DNA of 16,657 nucleotides from Aquirhabdus sp. (GTDB lineage Bacteria; Pseudomonadota; Gammaproteobacteria; Pseudomonadales; Moraxellaceae), in NCBI GenBank assembly GCA_030150135.1, contig JASLGO010000102.1, forward strand, positions 1 to 16,657. Direction: 5' to 3'. Below the pieces are notes generated by a model. That model did not search any database. It saw only the letters and a list, made by a program, of their open reading frames with translations, and was not told where the DNA came from. Positions 1 to 6,774 of the stretch are shown here, piece after piece; positions within the stretch are counted from its first letter, which is position 1, and each line of letters opens with the position of its first letter. The translations under genes and the position numbers were made by a program.

Positions 1-749
1 TTCATGGCATGTGGGGTTCAGGAGAGATTTGGACAGGCTATAAAACCTATTTTGAACAACTTGGCTATCAGGTGATTACGCCGACTTTGCGCTGGCATGA
101 TGCAAAATATCTGAATGCGCCACCTAAAGAATTAGGCACGACCAGTTTGTTAGATTATGCGTCTGATTTAGAACAACTCATTGGTACATTAAAAGAGAAG
201 CCAATTTTGATTGGTCACTCGATGGGTGCTTTGTTAGTTCAGATTTTGGCGAGTCGTGGGCTTGCTCAATCTGCTGTTTTGCTAACACCCGCACCACCAG
301 CAGGTATTTTTGCATTTCGTATATCATCCACGCGGACATTTCTTTCAGTACCGACGGTGCCATTCTTTTGGCGTAATCCGATGAAGCCGACATTTGGCGA
401 GGCGAAATACGGTATTTTCAATATGCTCATGCCAGAGCAACAAGTCGAAGAATACGCTAAGTATGTCTTTGAATCGGGTCAGATTGCATTTGAAACAGCG
501 TTTAGCCAGTTTGATCGTAAGAAAGCTTCTACGGTCGATGAGACGCGTGTGACTTGTCCGATGTTGGTTGTTGCGGCTGCGCATGACAGGATTGTACCTG
601 TGTCAGTTGCCAAGCAAGTTTATAAAAAATATAAGAAACATACGGACGTGACATTTAAAGTCTTTAAGAGATTTGGTCATGCCATCCAGCAGCAAAAGGG
701 CTGGGAAGAAATTCCAGCGTATGTGGGTGAGTGGATGAGGAAGCACTAA
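1..749 (+). CDS. Alpha/beta hydrolase (5'-truncated by window edge)
   Basis: Serine hydrolase of the alpha/beta fold; the substrate cannot be told from sequence. The frame is already open at the window edge: codons at 3-8 give His-Gly just before Met-Trp-Gly-Ser-Gly, the usual oxyanion-hole HG motif after beta-strand 3, so the first in-window ATG (position 9) is internal and the true start lies upstream. Counting from that Met, the nucleophile elbow is GHSMG (Ser71), with plausible acid Asp193 (AAAHDRIVP) and His224 (RFGHAI), so the triad looks complete. The visible 246 residues plus a short missing strand fit a normal family length. No signal peptide can be judged because the N-terminus is missing. 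Family assignment is secure; function (esterase, lipase-like or other) is open. Confidence 0.85.
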   Translation, partial: HGMWGSGEIWTGYKTYFEQLGYQVITPTLRWHDAKYLNAPPKELGTTSLLDYASDLEQLIGTLKEKPILIGHSMGALLVQILASRGLAQSAVLLTPAPPAGIFAFRISSTRTFLSVPTVPFFWRNPMKPTFGEAKYGIFNMLMPEQQVEEYAKYVFESGQIAFETAFSQFDRKKASTVDETRVTCPMLVVAAAHDRIVPVSVAKQVYKKYKKHTDVTFKVFKRFGHAIQQQKGWEEIPAYVGEWMRKH

Positions 750-769
750 GATTTTTATATTAAAGATAG

Positions 770-784
770 TGGGCAATTTGCCCA
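770..784 (+). terminator. Possible weak hairpin after the hydrolase gene
   Basis: Perfect inverted repeat TGGGCAA-T-TTGCCCA, 20 bp past the hydrolase stop. It can form a five-pair GC-rich stem, but no T-run follows on either strand, so it may be a pause or processing hairpin rather than a true terminator. Confidence 0.3.
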
Positions 785-821
785 TTCGATAGCCAGATAG
801 CTACAAAAAAATCTTCTGGCC

Positions 822-1409
822 ATGATGCATAACGGGGCACAATTTATGCAAACCTTGCATTTTGAAACAGCTATGGATTTTCGATATTGGCTTGAGATAA
901 ACCATTTGAATTCAGAAGGTGTATGGCTGCACATTTTCAAAAAAGATTCGCATGAAAAGTCCGTGACTTATGCTGAAGCGCTTGATCAGGCACTTTGCTA
1001 CGGCTGGATTGATGGTCAGAAAAAAAGCTTTGATCAATTATCTTGGCTGCAAAAATTTACCCCCAGACGCCCCAAAAGCGGGTGGTCTAAAATAAACACT
1101 CAGCATGTAGAACGCCTTATTAAAGCAGGAGAGATGACTCCTGCTGGGATGGCAGCGGTTGAAGCAGCAAAAGCCGACGGACGATGGGAGGTTGCCTATG
1201 CTTCATCTAAAAATGCTATGCCGCCAGAAGATTTTCTGAAGGAGCTGAGTAAAAATGAAAAAGCAGAGGCATTTTTTTATACATTAAATAAAGCAAATGT
1301 TTATGCAATTGTTTATCGTCTTGAAACGGCAAAGAAGTCTGAGACCAGAGAAAAACGGATGAAGATGATTCTTGCCATGATGGAACAAGGCAAAACATTT
1401 CATCCTTAA
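822..1409 (+). CDS. YdeI/OmdA-family protein
   Basis: Member of the YdeI/OmpD-associated family. Diagnostic features are the N-terminal FRYWLEINH segment (residues about 20-28), the core ALCYGWIDGQKKSFD (about 57-71), then FTPRRPKSGWSKIN and a helical C-terminal half containing MTPAGMAAVEAAKADGRW. Length of 195 residues is normal for the family. These proteins lack a signal peptide and are presumed cytoplasmic; they have been linked to antimicrobial-peptide or bacteriocin protection in enterobacteria, but the biochemical activity is unknown. Start choice is uncertain: ATG at 822, 825 or 846 are all in frame and none has a strong Shine-Dalgarno; 846 (MQTLHFE) would fit homologues well. It lies 72 bp after the hydrolase on the same strand, so co-transcription is possible. 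Confidence 0.8.
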   Translation: MMHNGAQFMQTLHFETAMDFRYWLEINHLNSEGVWLHIFKKDSHEKSVTYAEALDQALCYGWIDGQKKSFDQLSWLQKFTPRRPKSGWSKINTQHVERLIKAGEMTPAGMAAVEAAKADGRWEVAYASSKNAMPPEDFLKELSKNEKAEAFFYTLNKANVYAIVYRLETAKKSETREKRMKMILAMMEQGKTFHP

Positions 1410-1620
1410 TCCTACGTTAATTCTTTCACCAACTTCCTTGCACCAGAATTGTTATCTCGCTACAAAAGCTCTATCCCAAATCGCCGAACAATAAGCGCAA
1501 ACCCCACGAAATAAACGTAATAACGATACCTAAAAATAGTTATCCAAAACCGAGAGCGATGAAAGAAATAGAGGTAAAGTTGGGTACATAAGTATCGAGT
1601 TTTATTCAAAACCAGATGTA

Positions 1621-1658
1621 TAAGAAAAACAAAAGCCAGTTATATAAATAACTGGCTT
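1621..1658 (-). terminator. Rho-independent terminator of infA
   Basis: An 11-bp perfect inverted repeat (AAGCCAGTTAT at 1633-1643 and its complement at 1648-1658) with a 4-nt loop. Read on the minus strand it is followed by a T-rich tail (1632-1621). It lies 32 bp past the infA stop and points the right way. Confidence 0.85.
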
Positions 1659-1690
1659 CTAATGCATTACAGACTATCTCATTTCATGAA

Positions 1691-1912
1691 TTAACGTGCG
1701 CGGTAGGTAATGCGACCTTTAGTGAGATCATACGGTGTCATTTCGACTTTGACCGAGTCACCAGTCAGAATGCGGATATAGTGCTTACGCATTTTGCCAG
1801 AGATATGTGCGATCACTTCATGATCGTTCTCAAGACGGACACGAAACATAGTGTTTGGTAGGGTCTCTGTGACAACGCCTTCAAACTCGATCAGCTCTTC
1901 TTTGTTGGACAT
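1691..1912 (-). CDS. infA: Translation initiation factor IF-1
   Basis: IF-1 is a single S1-type OB-fold protein that occupies the ribosomal A site during 30S initiation and cooperates with IF-2 and IF-3. The 73-residue product matches the bacterial family along its whole length: IEFEGVVTETLPNTMFRV at the start, the GKMRKHYIRI segment in the middle, and the C-terminal LTKGRITYR. E. coli IF-1 is 72 residues. A short purine-rich AGAG sequence lies just ahead of the ATG at 1912. The gene stands alone between spacers, with a candidate sigma-70 promoter at 1996-2024 and a strong terminator downstream, so it appears to be a monocistronic housekeeping unit. Identity is essentially certain. Confidence 0.98.
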   Translation of the reverse strand: MSNKEELIEFEGVVTETLPNTMFRVRLENDHEVIAHISGKMRKHYIRILTGDSVKVEMTPYDLTKGRITYRAR

Positions 1913-2289
1913 ATTTGCTCTACATAGTATGACATTCCGATTGCCCTCATTTTAATGAGAACGCGCGAATATCAGATGAATTCGGGAAGGACGATATTTT
2001 AGCCGTTTGCTTATCTATACGCAACAAAGCAAACACTTTTCTTTGCGCATCATCACTTGATTGTTATATGAAAAGACTGTTGTTGAATATCTACTCATGA
2101 TTTGAAAGGCTTTATATCATATAAAAATATGTGCAGACTTTAGGCGTAAGGTATACACAGATCGCTAATGTACTGATTGCTAGCATTTCGTTGAGCGGAT
2201 AAAGTGATATGATATGTGCGAGTCAAATAGATTCAATTTAGAAAAACTACATAATGTCTTAAAGTTGTTGATGTACTGAGGATAATGTT
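1913..2289. other. Divergent AT-rich spacer between infA and the AraC-type gene
   Basis: A 377-bp intergenic region that must hold the promoters of two divergent genes. It contains the infA promoter candidate described separately and a small inverted repeat CTCATT-TT-AATGAG (1946-1959) in the infA leader. On the plus strand, TTGCTA and TAAAGT with 17-bp spacing just after 2180 form only a poor promoter for the regulator gene. No convincing small ORF, RNA or mobile-element end was seen. Confidence 0.5.
1996..2024 (-). promoter_or_regulatory. Candidate sigma-70 promoter of infA
   Basis: On the minus strand, -35 TTGCGT (2024-2019), a 17-bp spacer, and -10 TAAAAT (2001-1996, five of six consensus bases). 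It would give a leader of about 75 nt before infA. Assigned by eye only. Confidence 0.4.
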
Positions 2290-3315
2290 ATGCAGAGAAT
2301 TCAGACGGATGCCGCCATTCTATTTAAGATGGTTTATGAAGGAATGCGCCGTGCAGGATATCCCGTCGAAGAGATTCTTGCAAAAGCAGGTGTTGCACTC
2401 AGTCGTGTAGATGATAAAGCCCGTACGCCAAACCATATGCAAGTGGCTTTTTGGAAAGCTGCAGAGTCCGTGACTAATGATCCAGATCTCGGAATGCACT
2501 TAGCTGAGCACATGCCGTTGTATCGTGGGCAAGTTGTTGAATATTTATTTTTGAGTAGTGCATCGTTTGGTGCAGGTTTACGCCGAGCGTTGGCATACCA
2601 ACGTTTAGTGAGTGATGTGCTTGATGCTTCTATTCATGTCATTGATGATCAGGTTTGTCTTTCTAATACCACAGCTTTTTATAAAGATACGTTGTCCTTG
2701 AGGCATTTTACAGAGTGTTTTGCAGTTGGTTTGTTGCGATTTTTCCGCTTTGTGACTGAGGGAAATTTTCATTTTACACGAATCGATTTTGCGTTTGCGG
2801 AGGGGGCTTCGCCAGAGGAGTACCAGCGCGTTTTTGGTTGTCCTGTTCATTTGGGACAAGCGGAGTCTCGTGTCTACTTTGATCTGAAAATTATGGATCA
2901 GCCTTTGTGGCAATCGGAACCTGAGTTATTGCGTTTGCATGAACAATTGGCTTTAGAAAAGTTGCAGGAGTTGGTGCGCTCTGATCTAGTCAGTGATGTG
3001 AGGCGTGCGATTGGTGAAACATTAGAAAGTGGGGAAGTCTCACTAGAAACAATTGCTGAACGATTAAATATTTCGTCACGTCGCTTGCGTACGCAGTTAA
3101 GTGAAGCTGATACTAGTTTTCAACAAGTCCTATCAGATTATCGGATGAGACTCGCAAAACGTTTGTTATCCAAAACCGATGAGAGTGTTGAACGGATTGT
3201 CTATCTCACAGGGTTTTCTGAACCAAGTACATTCTATCGTGCATTTCGACGTTGGACTGATGAAACGCCCGTTGAATATCGTAAGCGTAAGCAAAACAAT
3301 CAATTAGCTTCATAG
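2290..3315 (+). CDS. AraC-family transcriptional regulator
   Basis: A 341-residue cytoplasmic DNA-binding regulator. The N-terminal about 190 residues match the arabinose-binding-like effector domain found in OruR/ArgR-type AraC proteins (VYEGMRRAGYPVEEIL, then VAFWKAAESVTNDPDLGMHLAEH). The last about 95 residues form the double helix-turn-helix: first HTH LETIAERLNISSRRLRTQL, second around RIVYLTGFSEPSTFYRAFRRW, ending TPVEYRKRK, the standard AraC C-terminal signature. The start has a good Shine-Dalgarno, GAGG about 8 nt before the ATG. No metabolic operon is adjacent, so the effector and target genes are unknown and regulation in trans is likely. It converges on truA with only 15 bp between the stop codons. 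Family call is firm. Confidence 0.93.
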   Translation: MQRIQTDAAILFKMVYEGMRRAGYPVEEILAKAGVALSRVDDKARTPNHMQVAFWKAAESVTNDPDLGMHLAEHMPLYRGQVVEYLFLSSASFGAGLRRALAYQRLVSDVLDASIHVIDDQVCLSNTTAFYKDTLSLRHFTECFAVGLLRFFRFVTEGNFHFTRIDFAFAEGASPEEYQRVFGCPVHLGQAESRVYFDLKIMDQPLWQSEPELLRLHEQLALEKLQELVRSDLVSDVRRAIGETLESGEVSLETIAERLNISSRRLRTQLSEADTSFQQVLSDYRMRLAKRLLSKTDESVERIVYLTGFSEPSTFYRAFRRWTDETPVEYRKRKQNNQLAS

Positions 3316-3330
3316 TATTCAGATTGAGTT

Positions 3331-4128
3331 TTATTCATCAATATTTAGCCAGACAGGCCCGAGTGGTAAATTTGGTAACTGAAATTGGTCTGGATAATAG
3401 GCATTAATAAAATAAAGCCCGTCAGGTGGCGCGGTGACACCTGCTTCTTTACGATCTTGTACTGCAAGTAAATGATCAATCCATTCAACTGGACGTAATC
3501 CTTCTCCAATTTCCAGTAGCGCGCCAACGATATTACGGACCATGTGGTGTAAAAAACCATTGGCTTGAATATCGAGTACGATCAATTGCCCATGCTTAGT
3601 TAATGTTAAATGGCTGACATGGCGGACTGGTTGGTTGGATTGGCAAGCAACTGCACGAAAGCTTGTGAAGTTATGCGTCCCAATCAGTTTTTTTGCTGCC
3701 TGTTGCATTTTTGCTAAATCAAGCAGTGCATAATGATGTGTAACTTGACCATTCAGTAATGCTGGACGATAAGGGTGATTGTAGATCACGTAGCGATAGC
3801 GTCTCGCAATTGCCTTAAACCGAGCATGGAAATCATCTCCCATCGGTTGTAGCCAGCGAACTGCAATGTCATGTGGTAATGCGGTGTTTGTCCCTCGAAT
3901 CCAACCACGAATAGATCGTTCAGCATCTGTTTCGAAATGTGCAATCATGTTGCAGGCATGAACGCCAGCATCTGTTCTACCCGCTGCGTGAAGAGTGATA
4001 GGATGATTTGCGACTTTAGATAGAGCTGTTTCAACGGTTTCTTGAACGCTGAGAACGCCTGCTTGCTGAGTTTGCCAACCACGATATCGGCTACCACAAA
4101 ACTCTAAACCTAAAGCAAGACGCGGCAT
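3331..4128 (-). CDS. truA: tRNA pseudouridine(38-40) synthase TruA
   Basis: TruA isomerises uridines 38, 39 and 40 in the tRNA anticodon arm. The 265-residue product begins MPRLALGLEFCGSRYRGWQT and has the catalytic aspartate in AAGRTDAGVHA (Asp53), followed by the conserved FHARFKAIARRYRYVIYN and the C-terminal NGFLHHMVRNIVGALLEIG. The same frame remains open for 78 codons further upstream, but that stretch lies inside the asparaginase gene and is not TruA-like; ATG at 4128 matches the family start. Only 7 nt separate the asparaginase stop from this start, and an AGGA (complement of 4140-4143) in the end of that gene can serve as Shine-Dalgarno, so translational coupling is likely. No terminator was visible before the convergent AraC gene. 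Confidence 0.97.
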   Translation of the reverse strand: MPRLALGLEFCGSRYRGWQTQQAGVLSVQETVETALSKVANHPITLHAAGRTDAGVHACNMIAHFETDAERSIRGWIRGTNTALPHDIAVRWLQPMGDDFHARFKAIARRYRYVIYNHPYRPALLNGQVTHHYALLDLAKMQQAAKKLIGTHNFTSFRAVACQSNQPVRHVSHLTLTKHGQLIVLDIQANGFLHHMVRNIVGALLEIGEGLRPVEWIDHLLAVQDRKEAGVTAPPDGLYFINAYYPDQFQLPNLPLGPVWLNIDE

Positions 4129-4135
4129 AACGTTT

Positions 4136-5248
4136 TTATTCCTGAGTGGTGAGTTGACTAAATATCTCGTGCTCATCATTGAGCGAAGAGGCAGAGGCGA
4201 GGTATTCAAGCCATTGGCGGCGGCGCTCTGAAACAGATTGGGTAGTGATCTGTTGCCAAGCCAAACGTGCAAAGATCGTAGATACAGGCAGTGAACCACC
4301 TGATAATACACCACATGCGGCAAGCCAATTGCCTGCAGCATACCGAGGTTCGACCCCACCAAAAGGGACTTGTGTACTTAAGATAACCATGACGCCGCGT
4401 TGGTCGGCTGCAAGGAGGGCTCGATGAATACGTAAATCATCAAGCAAGTTTCCTAGGCCATAAGCCAATAAAATAACTGCACTTGCATCAGACATTAACG
4501 TGTGTTCGAGTTGCGAAACTAGAATATCTAATGGTAATGGTGAGACATAGTATATCTGTATATTAATTTGAGAGAATGCTTCTCTGAAATGTTGTTGATC
4601 TTTTAATAGCACATCAATTGGATGGCTTTTCTGGAGAATATTTGGAGTAGGCGATAGCTTTGTTGATTGACCCGCAAACGCAGCGTGGTGATGAGTGTGT
4701 ATTTTTTGGACGCCGTCAGCAATCCAATCTCTATGATTAAATGCGACACGAACCCATCCATATTGGCTTGTATCACTGGTTAGAGCATGAAGTGATGATT
4801 TAATATTATCTAGAGCATCACTGTTCGGATTGAGCGAGAACTGATCCTTATCTAATAAGGGAAGTTGACTTCCTGTGACGACAACTTTTAACGATGTTGT
4901 CTGTAATGCGGCTGCAAGAAATGCTGCGGTAAAAGATAAGGTGTCTGTGCCATGCAGAATAATCCAATGTTGAATATGTGCATAAAGAGGATTTAATAGA
5001 AGCTCTAATAATTCTCGCCAATCGTCAGGCACTAATGCACTACTATCTTTAATTCCGCCTGAAAAATAATGCCATTCAATCTGAGAGGACTGGCTGTTTG
5101 TAGTTGCTATCGGGTTACTTTCTAGAATCTTGGCTAAGTGAGGTAGAAATACATCAGCTGGTAACGGTTTAAGTGGACGTCCTGCACAACCAATAGTACC
5201 ACCCAAATAGAGTATGCCTAAGTGAGTTGGGGAGTTTTGATTAAACAT
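4136..5248 (-). CDS. Asparaginase, type I-like
   Basis: Predicted L-asparaginase (asparagine to aspartate and ammonia), cytoplasmic since no signal peptide is present. Catalytic landmarks, counted from the chosen start: Thr18 in YLGGTIG, DSS at 68-70, Thr101-Asp102 in LHGTDTLSFTAA, the VVVTGSQLPL strand at 122-131, and Lys182 in the KIHTHHHAAF segment that aligns with the type I catalytic lysine. No tyrosine follows Thr18 in the flexible lid, where E. coli asparaginases carry one, so efficiency or substrate (asparagine versus a related amide) is uncertain. ATG at 5248 is preferred because TTAGAG precedes it by about 9 nt; an in-frame ATG at 5266 has no Shine-Dalgarno. It sits between the fimV terminator and truA and probably forms a two-gene unit with truA. 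Confidence 0.85.
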   Translation of the reverse strand: MFNQNSPTHLGILYLGGTIGCAGRPLKPLPADVFLPHLAKILESNPIATTNSQSSQIEWHYFSGGIKDSSALVPDDWRELLELLLNPLYAHIQHWIILHGTDTLSFTAAFLAAALQTTSLKVVVTGSQLPLLDKDQFSLNPNSDALDNIKSSLHALTSDTSQYGWVRVAFNHRDWIADGVQKIHTHHHAAFAGQSTKLSPTPNILQKSHPIDVLLKDQQHFREAFSQINIQIYYVSPLPLDILVSQLEHTLMSDASAVILLAYGLGNLLDDLRIHRALLAADQRGVMVILSTQVPFGGVEPRYAAGNWLAACGVLSGGSLPVSTIFARLAWQQITTQSVSERRRQWLEYLASASSLNDEHEIFSQLTTQE

Positions 5249-5287
5249 TAGTTTATTCTCTAACATTTTGATTTAATTAGTTATATT

Positions 5288-5316
5288 AAAAAAATGGCGA
5301 CTTAAGTCGCCATTTT
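5288..5316 (-). terminator. Palindromic terminator after the second fimV gene
   Basis: A perfect 26-bp palindrome (5291-5316, arms AAAATGGCGACT around TA) begins 15 bp past the stop codon at 5332. On the minus strand it runs into seven T residues, a textbook intrinsic terminator. A weaker T-rich run on the plus side could make it work both ways. It separates the asd/fimV block from the asparaginase/truA pair. Confidence 0.88.
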
Positions 5317-5331
5317 CTTTTCAACACATCT

Positions 5332-6774
5332 TTATGATGCTAGTTTAGCAATGAGTTCTCGTGCTTCAGTTTGTTGAGCCTCTCCACCTTGTGCAACAAC
5401 CTCATTGAGAAGTTCACGTGCACTATCAATTTCGCCCAAGCTAATATAGCTGCGAGCGAGATCTAGGCGTGTTTGGAATGTGTCAACTGATTGTAAGAAT
5501 GGGAACTCTTCTTCTAGTGAAGACAGATCATCGCCTTTGATGATTTCACCGAGAGTTAGTTCAGCAGCTGGTGAGCGGACTTCGGATGAGCTTTTTTCTG
5601 ACTTAATGACATCTTGCTTATCTTCATCGATTGCAAAGGAATCATCAAAATTAAAGTCGAGATCAACCAATGATGTTGCCTCGAGTTTAGTCTCCGCTTT
5701 AACTTCAGGTTCAACGGCTGGAGATTCTACTTTTAACTCAACAGGAGCTGCTTCAGTAACTTTAGTTTTAGGAACTTCTGCTTCATTGAGGTCAAATGCC
5801 GAAAAGTCAAACTCATCCAGATCTGATTTTGATGATACTTCTTTAGCGCTTTCTTTTTCGGCAGAAATTGTTGGTGTTAGATCAATTTCATCTAATGAGA
5901 AATCATGTTCAACTGATGTAGTTGTTGCTGGCTCTAGGGCAATACTCGCCGTTGTAGATTCAAGATCAGTTGGCTGTGTTTTTGCAGATGGAAAATCTAG
6001 GCTCTCTACAGTATGATCATGTGCAAGAGTTGTTGTTTCTGGCTTAGATTCTGGTTCAACAGCTTTAGTTGGAGCAAATTCAATAACATCGTTTTCTACA
6101 ATAGCAGATTGTGCAAGTTCTTCAGCCGCTACTGGGCGTTCAAGCTGACGGTGTAATTCTTCTGCTTGAATGTGTGCAAATGGGTCGTCTAGTTTTTGCA
6201 CCTGTTCAAATTGCGCATCAAATGCTTCGTGATCACCTTGTTTAAGGTAAATTTCAAGCAGTTCCAGCATGAGGTCACTGCGAGTAGGATCTTTTTGTAG
6301 ACCCTTGTTGAGTATGCCGACAGCTTGAGGGAAACGTTGTTGAGCTAGTAACTGTTTTGCTTCTTCAAGAGCATCAATTTCAACTGGCTTTACTGGTTGA
6401 ATTTCTTTTACTGCTTCTACTTGAGGAGTTTCTGCGACTGGTGCAGGTGTGGGCTCGGTTTTTACAGTTGGAGCTTGTGGAGCAACTGGTGTTACTTCAG
6501 CTTTTGGTTGAGGTTTAACTTCAGGTATAGGGGCTTTAGCTACTGGAGCTGGTGCTTTGTCGTCTATCTTTTTGTCTTTAGGCTGTTCAGTCCACTTTTT
6601 TGGTAAAAGTGTGATGCCGATCAGTATGGCAAGAACAATGAGCAACCAGACCCAGCTTGGAATGCCTGTTGATGAACCGTCTGCGGCATAAACAGATTGA
6701 GATGCGAGCCCAATCAAGACGGACGCGCTCAATAATTTAATATGCTTAACGGCTAAAGGTTTTTTTTCATTCAT
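5332..6774 (-). CDS. FimV C-terminal half: membrane-anchored TPR protein
   Basis: A 480-residue protein corresponding to the membrane and cytoplasmic part of FimV/HubP, the polar organiser needed for type IV pilus function. Order: signal peptide 1-30 (lysines, then LLSASVLIGLASQ, cleavage after VYA), transmembrane helix about 39-58 (WVWLLIVLAILIGITLLP followed by KKW), Pro/Ala-rich linker 72-130, TPR-like helices about 134-210, a long acidic linker with repeated Asp/Phe/Leu motifs, and the conserved FimV C-terminal domain 425-480 (LDLARSYISLGEIDSARELL). After signal cleavage the helix would give N-out/C-in topology. ATG at 6774 is preferred over the ORF maximum because AGGA lies 9 nt upstream and the signal peptide begins there. 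The start overlaps the upstream stop in ATGAATGA, implying translational coupling. Confidence 0.85.
   Translation of the reverse strand: MNEKKPLAVKHIKLLSASVLIGLASQSVYAADGSSTGIPSWVWLLIVLAILIGITLLPKKWTEQPKDKKIDDKAPAPVAKAPIPEVKPQPKAEVTPVAPQAPTVKTEPTPAPVAETPQVEAVKEIQPVKPVEIDALEEAKQLLAQQRFPQAVGILNKGLQKDPTRSDLMLELLEIYLKQGDHEAFDAQFEQVQKLDDPFAHIQAEELHRQLERPVAAEELAQSAIVENDVIEFAPTKAVEPESKPETTTLAHDHTVESLDFPSAKTQPTDLESTTASIALEPATTTSVEHDFSLDEIDLTPTISAEKESAKEVSSKSDLDEFDFSAFDLNEAEVPKTKVTEAAPVELKVESPAVEPEVKAETKLEATSLVDLDFNFDDSFAIDEDKQDVIKSEKSSSEVRSPAAELTLGEIIKGDDLSSLEEEFPFLQSVDTFQTRLDLARSYISLGEIDSARELLNEVVAQGGEAQQTEARELIAKLAS

Noticed and set aside
1460..1632. Stop-free minus-strand frame of about 55 codons encoding an aromatic, membrane-like peptide (ends IVRRFGIELL)
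   Set aside because: It has no start codon or Shine-Dalgarno and lies beyond the infA terminator in AT-rich DNA; a gene relic cannot be excluded but nothing supports expression.
4129..4362. A 78-codon in-frame extension upstream of TruA on the minus strand
   Set aside because: It lies wholly inside the asparaginase gene, shows no TruA similarity, and the family start MPRLALGLEF falls at ATG 4128.
5480..6016. 178-codon plus-strand frame rich in Ser, antisense to the second fimV gene
   Set aside because: It is a shadow of the acidic Asp/Glu-rich coding strand and lacks a ribosome site or recognisable domain.
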